A DNA stretch of 23,080 nucleotides from Rhodobacter sp. Its GTDB lineage: Bacteria > Pseudomonadota > Alphaproteobacteria > Rhodobacterales > Rhodobacteraceae. The notes under the pieces were generated by a model, which was given only the letters and a program-made list of their open reading frames with translations, had not been told where the DNA came from and did not search any database. Every line of letters starts with the position of its first letter. Within the stretch, counting starts at the first letter, position 1. Positions 1-7,440 of this stretch are shown piece by piece. Where the stretch lies: NCBI GenBank assembly GCA_027482795.1, contig JAIXVS010000303.1, positions 1 to 23,080 of the forward strand. Direction: 5' to 3'. Made by a program: the position numbers and the translations under genes.

Positions 1-434
1 AATTCTTCAATTTCAGGGATGCCCGTCAGCAGCGAGCGGGTCAGAATTTTGAAATCTCCCCGCACCCGCGACAGCATCTCGCCCATGATCATGCCATCCA
101 CAAGGCCGTGCGGATGGTTGGCCACCACCACCAACGGCCCTGTTTTTGGGATGCGCGCAATCTCTTCGGGCGGGGTCTGGATATAGATCCCCATTTGCTT
201 GACCGCTTTTGACCAAAACGGCACGCCAAATGGCACACCTGTGCGTTCAAAATCGCGAATCGCCTTCAACAGGGTGACTTTGGCAGTCAGCCATTCAATG
301 GCGCGAATCGTTCCTGCCTTGAACGGGTTCTTGAATGTGCCTGCATAGGACAGGCGGCGCATGTCATATTTCTTGGCAACCACGGGGGCCGTTGGCAGCA
401 AAGTCTCTGTTATTGGTTCAGAAAGTTTCGTCAC
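1..434 (-). CDS. PlsC-like lysophospholipid acyltransferase, 5' part only (runs off left edge)
   Basis: The visible 144 residues begin at a GTG at 434, preceded by AGGGA about six bases upstream and lying 12 bases after the ptsH stop. The motif NHPHGLVDG at about residues 106-114 has an H-x5-D spacing (H107, D113), like the NHPxGG-type acyltransferases often annotated as hemolysin-like or glycerol acyltransferase proteins. These transfer an acyl chain to a lysophospholipid or related glycerol acceptor at the inner membrane. The N-terminal 100 residues hold no clear membrane segment. The gene is the last visible member of the chvI-to-ptsH run and is probably co-transcribed with it. The 3' end is outside the window, so the exact subfamily and acceptor cannot be given. 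An in-frame ATG at codon 25 is an alternative start without as good a ribosome site. Acyltransferase assignment is fairly sure; substrate is unknown. Confidence 0.72.
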   Translation of the reverse strand, partial: MTKLSEPITETLLPTAPVVAKKYDMRRLSYAGTFKNPFKAGTIRAIEWLTAKVTLLKAIRDFERTGVPFGVPFWSKAVKQMGIYIQTPPEEIARIPKTGPLVVVANHPHGLVDGMIMGEMLSRVRGDFKILTRSLLTGIPEIEE

Positions 435-446
435 AAAAGTCCCTGT

Positions 447-716
447 CTAAAATTCTTCGCCAAAGCGATTTGCCACCAAATCAGCCAAAGCGCGTGCCAG
501 CGCGTCCGCCTCGGTGCCTGTGGTTAATACTTCAATACTGGTTCCGCGTGAGGCTGCCAACATCAAAAGCCCCATAATCGAATCGCCCGAAACGTCCATT
601 CCGTCTTTGCTGACAGTGCAAGTGGCATCAAATTTTTCGACCACTTCAACGAATTTTGCCGAGGCGCGGGCATGCAGCCCCTTTTCATTAACGATGTTTA
701 ACACTTGCGCTGACAT
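447..716 (-). CDS. ptsH: HPr phosphocarrier protein of the regulatory PTS
   Basis: This 89-residue protein has the normal HPr length. The active-site histidine is H15 in GLHARA, which accepts phosphate from enzyme I. S46 in GDSIMGLL is at the standard regulatory site phosphorylated by HPr kinase, whose gene lies two genes upstream. The ATG directly follows the stop of the EIIA gene with no spacing, so translation is probably coupled. In alphaproteobacteria that carry EIIA, HPr and HprK but no sugar permease, the phosphorylation state of HPr acts in regulation of carbon use rather than sugar transport. No enzyme I (ptsP or ptsI) gene is in the window, so the phosphate donor must be encoded elsewhere. 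Both phosphorylation sites are intact. Confidence 0.96.
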   Translation of the reverse strand: MSAQVLNIVNEKGLHARASAKFVEVVEKFDATCTVSKDGMDVSGDSIMGLLMLAASRGTSIEVLTTGTEADALARALADLVANRFGEEF

Positions 717-1112
717 TCACACTGTTCCATCAATTGTCATTGAATTCAAATATTTACGCCCCGCTTCAAGGGCCAACGCCACCGCCTCGTCCACGGGCAG
801 GTCGCGCGATTTGGCCAGTTTGATCAGCAGCGGCAAATTCGCGCCGTAAATGATGCGCCGCCCCTGCCCAGAACAGGCCATCAGCGACAGGTTCGAAGGC
901 GATCCGCCGAACATATCTGTCACCATAACAACGCCCTTACCCTGATCGACGGCATCGCTGGCGGCGCAAATCTCGGCCTGTTTGGCGGCGCGGTTGTGAT
1001 CGTCTTCGATCGATATGGCAACCATCTCGGCCTGTTTGCCAACAACATGCTCGACCGCGGATAAGTATTCCCGCGCGAGGCCGCCATGAGCTACGATCAC
1101 AATTCCGATCAC
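717..1112 (-). CDS. manX: PTS mannose-type EIIA component
   Basis: The 131-residue product matches a stand-alone EIIA-Man domain in length. H9 in IVIVAHGG is the phosphoacceptor expected to take phosphate from HPr. The phrase DMFGGSPSN at about residues 66-74 is typical of the fold. No IIB, IIC or IID domain follows, so this is a regulatory rather than a transport protein. The start is a GTG whose last bases overlap the TGA stop of rapZ (GTGA); an AAGGA lies nine bases upstream inside the end of rapZ. The stop abuts the ATG of ptsH. The symbol manX follows usage in rhizobia; other annotations call it simply PTS IIA. Its target protein is not shown by the sequence. Confidence 0.93.
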   Translation of the reverse strand: MIGIVIVAHGGLAREYLSAVEHVVGKQAEMVAISIEDDHNRAAKQAEICAASDAVDQGKGVVMVTDMFGGSPSNLSLMACSGQGRRIIYGANLPLLIKLAKSRDLPVDEAVALALEAGRKYLNSMTIDGTV

Positions 1113-2011
1113 GCGAGTGTATCCTTGGGCTGTTTGGGCAGGGCAGATGCCGTGCGTTCTAACTCTCGGTGACGTTTTGACACTGGCCAGCCAGCATCTG
1201 CAAGCACTTTGCCTAGTTTTTCCACAACAGCAACAGATCGGTGCTGTCCGCCCGTGCAGCCAAAGCCGATGGAAAGGTGCGATTTACCCTCATGCCTGTG
1301 GGCAGGAAGTAGCAGCAAGATCAGTTGTTCCACCTGCGAAAAGAAGGGCGTGAACAGCGGGTCTGCCTGCACATAGGCGGCAACTGCACTGTCGCGCCCG
1401 TCTTTGTCGCGCAGTTCTGCCTGCCAATGGGGGTTTGCCAAAAAGCGGCAATCCAGCACCACATCAAGGCCGCGCGGCAGCCCCCGCTTATAGCTAAAGG
1501 ATTGCACGGTTACCGACATCTGCGCCGTGTCGCCCTGGCCGAAGACTTGGGTAATTTCGGCCTTTAGATCATGCGGCGAAAGTTCGGACGTGTCGATCAA
1601 ATGGTCGGCGCGGGTGCGGATTGGGGCCAGAAGATCAATCTCGCGCGCGATCCCTTCGGTTGGGGTTTCATCCATCGCCAATGGGTGACGGCGGCGGGTT
1701 TGATTGTAACGGCGGATCAATTCTGATTCGGAACAGTCAAGGTAAATCACTTGCAGCGCCATGCGCGGATCGCGGGTCAGGGTGTCGATCAGTTCTATCA
1801 GGGCGCTGGCGGAAAAATCGCGGTTGCGCACATCCAGCCCCAGCGCGATAGGGCGCGGCAGGCTGGGGCCATCAATCAGGCGCGGCACCAAAGACAGGGG
1901 CAGATTGTCTATCGCCTCGTATCCCAAATCTTCAAAGGCATGAATCGCCGTGCTGCGACCCGCCCCCGAAGGGCCAGTGATAAAGACCAAGTTGCTTGCC
2001 GTGTCGGACAA
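1109..2011 (-). CDS. rapZ: RapZ-family nucleotide-binding protein (RNase adapter)
   Basis: The protein is about 300 residues, normal for RapZ/YvcJ. It has an N-terminal P-loop region (GPSGAGRS), the family phrase DLGYEAIDNLPLSL after it, and a C-terminal domain with GFGCTGGQHRSV. In E. coli RapZ targets the small RNA GlmZ for RNase E cleavage; the role in alphaproteobacteria is not settled. I chose a TTG start at 2011, giving MSDTASNL, because AAGGA at 2020-2024 is correctly spaced from it. A GTG at 2059 would extend the protein into hprK by 16 residues but has no ribosome site. The Walker A lysine position holds arginine. The gene follows hprK by 17 bases and overlaps the EIIA gene by four. 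The family call is secure and the start is moderately sure. Confidence 0.92.
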   Translation of the reverse strand: MSDTASNLVFITGPSGAGRSTAIHAFEDLGYEAIDNLPLSLVPRLIDGPSLPRPIALGLDVRNRDFSASALIELIDTLTRDPRMALQVIYLDCSESELIRRYNQTRRRHPLAMDETPTEGIAREIDLLAPIRTRADHLIDTSELSPHDLKAEITQVFGQGDTAQMSVTVQSFSYKRGLPRGLDVVLDCRFLANPHWQAELRDKDGRDSAVAAYVQADPLFTPFFSQVEQLILLLLPAHRHEGKSHLSIGFGCTGGQHRSVAVVEKLGKVLADAGWPVSKRHRELERTASALPKQPKDTLA

Positions 2012-2028
2012 AGGGCTGATCCTTGGGA

Positions 2029-2460
2029 TTAGGCGCTGCGAGTTCCCATAAAATAGCACATCAGCGCCGAAGGAAAGTGCGGCGCAGGGTGGAAATGCAG
2101 AAATTCCACGGCAATGCCCATCAACTGAAGGCTGCGGGGCTGCGGCAGTCTCTCTGTAGAAGAGTTGGTGATATCAATCACTGCCCGAACTTGTATTTGC
2201 GCGCAAAAGGGCAGGCGCAGAATCCCTAGGCTGCGCGCCTCGATCAGCCCCGCAATTTCGGCGGGGGCGCGGGCGTATAGCCTATCGTCCTGCACCCAAA
2301 TATCGCAGCGGTCATCTGCAACCAGTTGCGCGCCAAGTGCGATCATTTGCAGTGCAAGTGCCGACTTTCCCGCGCCAGATGGCCCAAGAATCAGCAGCCC
2401 CTTGCCATGGGCGGCAACGCAAGTTGCGTGGATGTTCTGGACGGTTGGCATCTGGGCCAT
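2029..2460 (-). CDS. hprK: Short HPr kinase/phosphorylase
   Basis: The product has 143 residues and contains only the catalytic domain, as is known for alphaproteobacterial HprK; the Firmicute enzymes have about 310 residues with an extra N-terminal domain. The P-loop GPSGAGKS is at residues 26-33, the acidic catalytic pair with arginine (DDR) is at 49-51, and the family signature region IEARSLGILRL follows at about 73-83. The enzyme adds phosphate to, and removes it from, the regulatory serine of HPr (S46 of the ptsH product in this same run). The ATG lies three bases after the chvG stop and has no strong ribosome site, which suggests translational coupling to chvG. Confidence 0.95.
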   Translation of the reverse strand: MAQMPTVQNIHATCVAAHGKGLLILGPSGAGKSALALQMIALGAQLVADDRCDIWVQDDRLYARAPAEIAGLIEARSLGILRLPFCAQIQVRAVIDITNSSTERLPQPRSLQLMGIAVEFLHFHPAPHFPSALMCYFMGTRSA

Positions 2461-2463
2461 GAA

Positions 2464-4152
2464 TTAAATCGGCAGACCCACAACAAAGCGCGCACCCAAG
2501 GGTTCGGACGCGGCATCGGCCTGCGTGGGGCGAATGTTTTCGGCCCAAATCACGCCACCATGCGCTTCGACGATTTGTTTTGAAATTGACAGGCCCAAAC
2601 CCGAATTGTTGCCAAAATGGGTTGGAGGGCGATCAGAATAAAACCGCTTGAACACATTCGACAGGGCCTGTTCGGGAATGCCTGGGCCTGTATCTTCCAC
2701 CACAATCAACAGGCGGTTGTCGCGCTGGCGCGCCCAAACCCGCACCGCATCGCCATCTTCGCAAAAGGAAATTGCGTTGCTGATCAAATTGACGAACACC
2801 TGCGCCAAACGCTCCTCTAGCCCGCGCACAATGATCGGAGTTTTCGGGAAATCGGTTATAAATTCAACACCCTTTTCCTGCGCCTGTTGCCCCAGATGGT
2901 CGCACAGGCGGGTCAGGGTTTGGATTAGGTTGACATCCGTTTCCTGTTCTTTGACCAGTTCGCTATCCAGCCGCGAGGCGTTGGAAATATCGGTGACAAG
3001 GCGATCCATGCGTTGCACGTCATGTTCAATGACGTTTAGCAGTTTATCGCGCTGATCATCGCGTTTGGCCACGCGCAGCGTTCCAACGGCAGATAAAAGG
3101 CTGGCCAGCGGGTTTTTGATTTCATGCGCGACATCGGCGGCGAATTGTTCATTGCTTTCGATACGGTCATACAGCGCCGATACCATGCCACGCATGGCAA
3201 TGGACAGGCGGCCAATTTCATCTGGGCGTGCGCCCAAATCAGGTATGCGCACGCGCCCTGCCTGCATTTTGGTGATGTTGCGGTCGCGCCCCATTTCGGC
3301 GGCTGCGGCAAGGTCTGACAAAGGGTTTGCAATGGTCGACGCCAACACCATCGACAGGCCGGTCGATACCAACAGCGCAATCAAAAACATGCGCAAAATC
3401 TGCTCGCGCTCATTGCGCACAAGACGGTCAATCTCGCCTGCGGGCGAGGATAGGGCGATTACGCCCAATACGCGCCCAGCATCAATAATGGGCGTTGCCA
3501 CAGAAAAGCTGGCCCCATCTTGACCTTGGAAAGTTTTGATCGCCGTCTTGCCCGCCGCTGCCTGCGCAAATAATTCGCGCGCCAAACTTTCGGGATTTTC
3601 GGTGCTGGGTACATCTGCGCGCCCAGTCAGCGCCGACACCCCTGACCAAACCCTGCCCAGAAAATCGGTGATGAGGGTAGAGGATTCGGGGCGGCTGGGC
3701 AGGCTTTCATCTGCTATGCCCACACTGCGCGCTGTGATTATGCCTGCGGGATCTAGCAAGAATACCTCGACCCCCGCGCTGATGCTAAGATCAGACAAAT
3801 CAGCAGGCAGGCCGTCTGTGCCCGCCGCGCGTGTGCGCATCACATCCGCCAAAAGCCGCGCTTCGGACACCAGCCCCGCTTCGCGCTGCAAAACAAGATT
3901 GTCGCGGAAGGGGTTTAAAAACAAAACCCCCGCCACCAAAACCACCAGCGCCAGCAGGTTAAACAGGATAATTTTGCGCGCGAGGGGCGATTTGTTCAGC
4001 GCGAAAAGCCCGCGTTTGCCGCGACCGCCTTGCAGCGCTTGGTCTGACAACACTTCAGGCGACACCCAGTCTTCGCCCAAAATCACCTGACCCTTGGCCG
4101 TATCATCAGCCACGGCACTGCCTTTCAGCGGAAATTTCTGCGCGGCTGTCAT
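2464..4152 (-). CDS. chvG: ChvG-type membrane sensor histidine kinase
   Basis: The 562-residue protein has a cytoplasmic N-terminal stretch, a first membrane segment at about 59-80, a periplasmic sensor region at about 81-250 and a second membrane segment at about 252-275. A HAMP linker follows, then a HisKA domain with H343 in AADVAHEIKNPL. The ATPase domain has an N box (VNLISNA, 454-460), a G1 box (DTGPGI, 487-492) and a G2 box (NSGLGLS, 516-522). This layout matches ChvG/ExoS, which in rhizobia and Agrobacterium responds to acid or envelope signals and phosphorylates ChvI. It starts nine bases after the chvI stop. The input signal in this organism is not shown by the sequence. All catalytic boxes are present. 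Confidence 0.94.
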   Translation of the reverse strand: MTAAQKFPLKGSAVADDTAKGQVILGEDWVSPEVLSDQALQGGRGKRGLFALNKSPLARKIILFNLLALVVLVAGVLFLNPFRDNLVLQREAGLVSEARLLADVMRTRAAGTDGLPADLSDLSISAGVEVFLLDPAGIITARSVGIADESLPSRPESSTLITDFLGRVWSGVSALTGRADVPSTENPESLARELFAQAAAGKTAIKTFQGQDGASFSVATPIIDAGRVLGVIALSSPAGEIDRLVRNEREQILRMFLIALLVSTGLSMVLASTIANPLSDLAAAAEMGRDRNITKMQAGRVRIPDLGARPDEIGRLSIAMRGMVSALYDRIESNEQFAADVAHEIKNPLASLLSAVGTLRVAKRDDQRDKLLNVIEHDVQRMDRLVTDISNASRLDSELVKEQETDVNLIQTLTRLCDHLGQQAQEKGVEFITDFPKTPIIVRGLEERLAQVFVNLISNAISFCEDGDAVRVWARQRDNRLLIVVEDTGPGIPEQALSNVFKRFYSDRPPTHFGNNSGLGLSISKQIVEAHGGVIWAENIRPTQADAASEPLGARFVVGLPI

Positions 4153-4161
4153 ACTTTGGCG

Positions 4162-4863
4162 TTACTCTTCGTTGTAACGGTAACCAATACCATAAAGCGT
4201 TTCGATGGCGTTAAAGTCATCATCAACGCTGCGCATTTTCTTGCGCAGGCGTTTGATGTGGCTGTCGATGGTGCGATCATCCACATAGATTTGGTCGTCA
4301 TAAGCCACGTCCATCAACTGATCGCGGCTTTTCACAAAGCCAGGCCGCTGCGCCAAGGCTTGCAGCAGCATAAATTCGGTAACAGTCAGGGCCACATCGC
4401 GGCCTTTCCATGCCACAGCATGGCGCAGCGGATCCATGCGCAGATTGCCGCGTTCGATCACCTTGGTTTCTTCGGTGACAGCCACTTCGCCCGTGGCAAT
4501 CGCCTCATTACGGCGCAGCAGGGCGCGGATACGTTCAACCAAAAGGCGCTGGCTGAAGGGTTTTGTGACGTAATCGTCCGCGCCCATCCGCAGGCCCAAA
4601 ACCTCGTCAATCTCGTCATCTTTGGAGGTGAGGAAAATCACGGGCAGGGTCGATTTCTGGCGCAGGCGTTGCAGCAAATCCATCCCATCCATGCGGGGCA
4701 TTTTGATATCCAGCACCGCAAGGTCTGGCATCCGACGGTTGAACGCGTCCAGCGCGGATTGGCCGTCATTATGCGTTTCCACCTCAAAGCCTTCGGCTTC
4801 TAGGGTCATGGATACGGACGTCAGGATGTTTCTGTCGTCATCAACTAGGGCTATTCTGGCCAT
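4162..4863 (-). CDS. chvI: ChvI-type response regulator (OmpR family)
   Basis: The 233-residue protein has an N-terminal receiver domain with acidic residues D8-D10, phosphoacceptor D52 in VLDIKMP, T79 and K101 (TKPF). A C-terminal winged helix of OmpR type follows, with the phrases TEFMLLQALAQRPG, DDRTIDSHIKRLRKK and IETLYGIGYRY. It is the first gene of the minus-strand run, so its promoter should lie in the gap upstream. AAGGA stands eight bases before the ATG. The cognate kinase ChvG follows directly. In rhizobia ChvI controls exopolysaccharide, motility and envelope genes. Here the regulon is unknown, although an envelope-sugar operon (rfb) and pckA lie immediately to the right on the other strand. 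Confidence 0.95.
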   Translation of the reverse strand: MARIALVDDDRNILTSVSMTLEAEGFEVETHNDGQSALDAFNRRMPDLAVLDIKMPRMDGMDLLQRLRQKSTLPVIFLTSKDDEIDEVLGLRMGADDYVTKPFSQRLLVERIRALLRRNEAIATGEVAVTEETKVIERGNLRMDPLRHAVAWKGRDVALTVTEFMLLQALAQRPGFVKSRDQLMDVAYDDQIYVDDRTIDSHIKRLRKKMRSVDDDFNAIETLYGIGYRYNEE

Positions 4864-5024
4864 GTGGGGCGTCCTTTTCTGCTCGGCTGCCTGATTTTTG
4901 CCATATATTGTTATTTCTGCGCAAAAGAATCAACCCTTAAGTGCGAATCACTCGCCCCGATACAATATTTAGATGTGGCGTGCGGGGCGAAATGGTGAAG
5001 TTGTCTCATATCGGAAACAATTTT

Positions 5025-5064
5025 GAAAATGGTTGCGCTAACATGAAAATGGTTGCGCTAACAT
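5025..5064 (+). repeat. Two tandem 20-bp repeats upstream of pckA, operator-like
   Basis: The same 20-base unit occurs twice with no spacing, at 5025-5044 and 5045-5064. Each copy contains the imperfect palindrome ATGGTTGCGCTAACAT (12 of 16 positions match its reverse complement), centred on GCGC. A central CG in a 16-bp dyad is characteristic of LacI-family operators. The 20-bp period puts both copies on about the same face of the DNA. In Sinorhizobium the LacI-family protein PckR controls pckA, so a PckR-like operator is a reasonable guess. No regulator gene of that kind is in the window. Confidence 0.65.
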
Positions 5065-5141
5065 CACCAAACCCTTCTATTCTAAGGAAAAACTGCGTGT
5101 TATAGGCCCAATATGGCCCTTCGGAGGAGGGGGCATAAACT

Positions 5142-5161
5142 GCGGCTCTGGCCCGAGCCGC
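5142..5161 (+). promoter_or_regulatory. pckA leader hairpin 1
   Basis: A perfect 7-bp stem (GCGGCTC with GAGCCGC) closes a 6-base loop in the presumed pckA leader. It is not followed by a run of T, so it is not a standard terminator. It lies between the GGAGGAGG stretch and a second hairpin. A role in mRNA stability or translation control is possible but only inferred. Confidence 0.4.
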
Positions 5162-5172
5162 GCTTTGGGATA

Positions 5173-5189
5173 TTCGCCACGTTGGCGAA
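5173..5189 (+). promoter_or_regulatory. pckA leader hairpin 2, next to the ribosome site
   Basis: A perfect 7-bp stem (TTCGCCA with TGGCGAA) closes a 3-base loop and ends two bases before the likely ribosome-binding stretch AGGGGAG at 5191-5197. The pckA ATG is at 5206. Its position suggests an influence on ribosome access, but the hairpin itself does not cover the ribosome site. Confidence 0.4.
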
Positions 5190-5205
5190 AAGGGGAGCTT
5201 GCAGG

Positions 5206-6819
5206 ATGACCATAGCACAGGCTGCGCAAGGACGCGTAAACCACAACAAAACGCTAGAAACACAAGGCATTACGGGCCTTGGCCGGGTTTATTACAACTT
5301 TGGCGCGCCCAGCCTTGTGGAAGCGGCAGTTGCGCGCGGCGAGGGGCGTTTGGGCAACGGCGGGGCGTTTCTGGTTTCTACAGGCCAATTCACAGGCCGC
5401 TCGCCCAAAGATAAATTCGTGGTGCGAACCCCTTCGGTTGAACACACCATCTGGTGGGAGAACAATGCCCCAATGACACCTGCCGCATTTGATGTGCTGC
5501 ACGCCGATGTGTTGGCCCATATGAAGGGGCGCGATTATTTCGTGCAAGATTTGTTTGGTGGGGCCGACCCCGCCTACCGCCTTGATGTGCGGATGGTCAC
5601 AGAACTTGCTTGGCACGGGCTGTTTATTCGCCATTTGCTGCGCCGCCCGACGGCTGCCGAACTAGACACGTTCAGCCCCGAATGGACAGTCATCAACTGC
5701 CCCAGCTTTAAGGCCGATCCTGCGCGCCATGGCTGCCGCAGCGAAACGGTGATTGCGCTGAATTTCGATAAAAAGCTGATCCTGATCGCGGGCACCGCCT
5801 ATGCGGGCGAAAACAAAAAGGCCGTGTTCACCCTGCTGAATTATCTTTTGCCCGACCAAGGCGTCATGCCGATGCATTGTTCTGCCAACCACGCCATTGG
5901 CAACCCTGATGATGCGGCGGTGTTTTTCGGGCTGTCAGGCACGGGCAAAACCACCTTGTCGGCTGACCCTTCGCGCACCTTGATTGGTGATGATGAACAT
6001 GGCTGGTCAGATCGCGGCACCTTCAATTTTGAAGGGGGCTGCTATGCCAAAACCATCAACCTTTCGCCCGAGGCAGAGCCAGAAATTTACGCCACCACAT
6101 CCAAATTCGGCACAGTGGTGGAAAACATGGTGTTTGATCCCGAAACGCTGGAGCTGGATTTTACCGATAGCAGCCTGACGGAAAACATGCGCTGTGCCTA
6201 TCCGCTGGACTATATCTCGAACGCCTCTAACACGGGGCTTGGCGGGCATCCCAAAAATGTTATCATGCTGACCTGCGATGCCTATGGCGTACTGCCACCC
6301 ATCTCGCGCCTGACCCCAGCGCAGGCGATGTATCATTTCTTGTCGGGGTTTACGGCGAAAACGCCAGGCACAGAACGTGGGATTGTGGAACCCACCCCAA
6401 CCTTTAGCACCTGCTTTGGCGCGCCCTTCATGCCGCGCCGCCCCGAAGTATATGGCAAACTGCTGCAAGAAAAAATTGCGCAGTTTGGTGCAACCTGCTG
6501 GCTGGTTAATACGGGCTGGACGGGCGGGAAATTTGGCACGGGCAAGCGGATGCCAATCCGCGCCACCCGCGCGCTGTTGACGGCGGCCTTGGATGGGTCA
6601 TTGTCTGCGGCCAAATTCCGCCGCGATCCCAACTTTGGGTTCGAGGTGCCCGTGATGGTCGCGGGTGTTGATACGGGCCTGTTGGACCCGCGCAGCACAT
6701 GGGCCGATAAAGCTGCCTATGACGCAGCCGCGCAGAAACTTGTCGGCATGTTTGCCGATAATTTCGGCCAATATTTGCCCTTTATCGATGCAGACGTGAA
6801 AGCCGCTGCAATCGGCTAG
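5206..6819 (+). CDS. pckA: Phosphoenolpyruvate carboxykinase (ATP)
   Basis: The 537-residue protein matches ATP-type PEPCK. It converts oxaloacetate and ATP to PEP, CO2 and ADP, the first committed step of gluconeogenesis. Visible motifs are TGRSPKDKF near the N terminus, the kinase P-loop GLSGTGKT at 242-249 (K248), the metal-binding phrase LIGDDEHGW just after it, and NTGWTGG near the C terminus. I chose the ATG at 5206 because it follows AGGGGAG at a usable distance and gives the family's normal length. An ATG at 5113 would add 31 unrelated residues. The gene is divergent from chvI and co-directional with rfbC 60 bases downstream, with no strong terminator between. The upstream tandem dyads point to transcriptional control. 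Confidence 0.96.
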   Translation: MTIAQAAQGRVNHNKTLETQGITGLGRVYYNFGAPSLVEAAVARGEGRLGNGGAFLVSTGQFTGRSPKDKFVVRTPSVEHTIWWENNAPMTPAAFDVLHADVLAHMKGRDYFVQDLFGGADPAYRLDVRMVTELAWHGLFIRHLLRRPTAAELDTFSPEWTVINCPSFKADPARHGCRSETVIALNFDKKLILIAGTAYAGENKKAVFTLLNYLLPDQGVMPMHCSANHAIGNPDDAAVFFGLSGTGKTTLSADPSRTLIGDDEHGWSDRGTFNFEGGCYAKTINLSPEAEPEIYATTSKFGTVVENMVFDPETLELDFTDSSLTENMRCAYPLDYISNASNTGLGGHPKNVIMLTCDAYGVLPPISRLTPAQAMYHFLSGFTAKTPGTERGIVEPTPTFSTCFGAPFMPRRPEVYGKLLQEKIAQFGATCWLVNTGWTGGKFGTGKRMPIRATRALLTAALDGSLSAAKFRRDPNFGFEVPVMVAGVDTGLLDPRSTWADKAAYDAAAQKLVGMFADNFGQYLPFIDADVKAAAIG

Positions 6820-6879
6820 TCTTGAAATGTATCTGCGGCTGTGGTCTAGCGAAGGCAGATCGCAACCGCAGGACGCGTT

Positions 6880-7440
6880 ATGAATATCGAAGAAACCCCG
6901 ATCAAGGGCCTGTTGATTATCGCGCCCAAACGCCACGGCGATGCGCGCGGTTGGTTTTGTGAAGTGTATTCGCGCGCAGCCTTATCGGCGGCGGGGATTG
7001 ATTTGGAATTTGTGCAAGATAATCATTCGATGTCGGGCGCAGTCGGCACCCTACGCGGCCTGCATTACCAACGCCCCCCCTTTACGCAGGATAAATTGGT
7101 GCGCTGTACGCGTGGGGTGATTTACGATGTGGCGGTGGATGTGCGGGTGGGTAGCACGACCTACGGTCAGTGGTTCGGCATAGAGCTTAGCGCGGAAAAC
7201 GGGTTGCAACTGCTTGTGCCAGTTGGATTTCTGCACGGGTTTATTACCCGCAGCGAAGGGGCCGAAGTGCAGTATAAGGTCACCGCCCCCTATTCTGCCG
7301 AATGCGATGGCGGTATTGCGTGGGATGATCCCGACATTGGTATTGATTGGGGCAATACCGCCCCTGTTCTTTCGGCCAAAGATACACATGCGCCGCGCCT
7401 TGCGGCATTCAAATCCCCCTTCATCTATGGTGCTGTATGA
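6880..7440 (+). CDS. rfbC: dTDP-4-dehydrorhamnose 3,5-epimerase
   Basis: The 186-residue cupin-fold protein is the RmlC epimerase, acting third in dTDP-L-rhamnose synthesis. The signature RGLHYQ carries the catalytic base H62. PVGFLHGF at about 115-122 and the aromatic and acidic region around Y138 and WDDPDIGIDW fit the active site. AGGA precedes the ATG by about seven bases. The 59-base gap after pckA holds an imperfect stem (CTGCGGCTG at 6833 with CAACCGCAG at 6863) without a T run, so read-through from pckA is possible. The stop overlaps the start of rfbB (ATGA). It is the first gene of a complete rfb set. Confidence 0.95.
   Translation: MNIEETPIKGLLIIAPKRHGDARGWFCEVYSRAALSAAGIDLEFVQDNHSMSGAVGTLRGLHYQRPPFTQDKLVRCTRGVIYDVAVDVRVGSTTYGQWFGIELSAENGLQLLVPVGFLHGFITRSEGAEVQYKVTAPYSAECDGGIAWDDPDIGIDWGNTAPVLSAKDTHAPRLAAFKSPFIYGAV

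Larger units (their letters stand above)
4864..5205. other. Divergent chvI/pckA intergenic region
   Basis: This 342-base gap separates the divergent chvI and pckA genes. The part nearest chvI is AT-rich (about 4900-4975), where the chvI promoter would be expected, but I could not pick convincing -35 and -10 boxes on either strand. The middle carries two tandem dyads (5025-5064). The part nearest pckA has two perfect hairpins and a purine-rich stretch GGAGGAGG at 5122-5129 that is not followed by a normal start codon. Reading pckA from the upstream ATG at 5113 would add 31 residues with no family match, so I treat this stretch as untranslated leader. Confidence 0.7.

Noticed and set aside
5122..5129. 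GGAGGAGG as the ribosome site of a leader peptide gene before pckA.
   Set aside because: The only start-like codons at the right distance are ATA and CTG, and the CTG frame simply runs into pckA without a stop, so no separate peptide gene can be supported.
5113..5205. In-frame N-terminal extension of pckA from an ATG at 5113.
   Set aside because: The extra 31 residues do not resemble PEPCK, no ribosome site precedes that ATG, and the start at 5206 gives the family length with AGGGGAG upstream.
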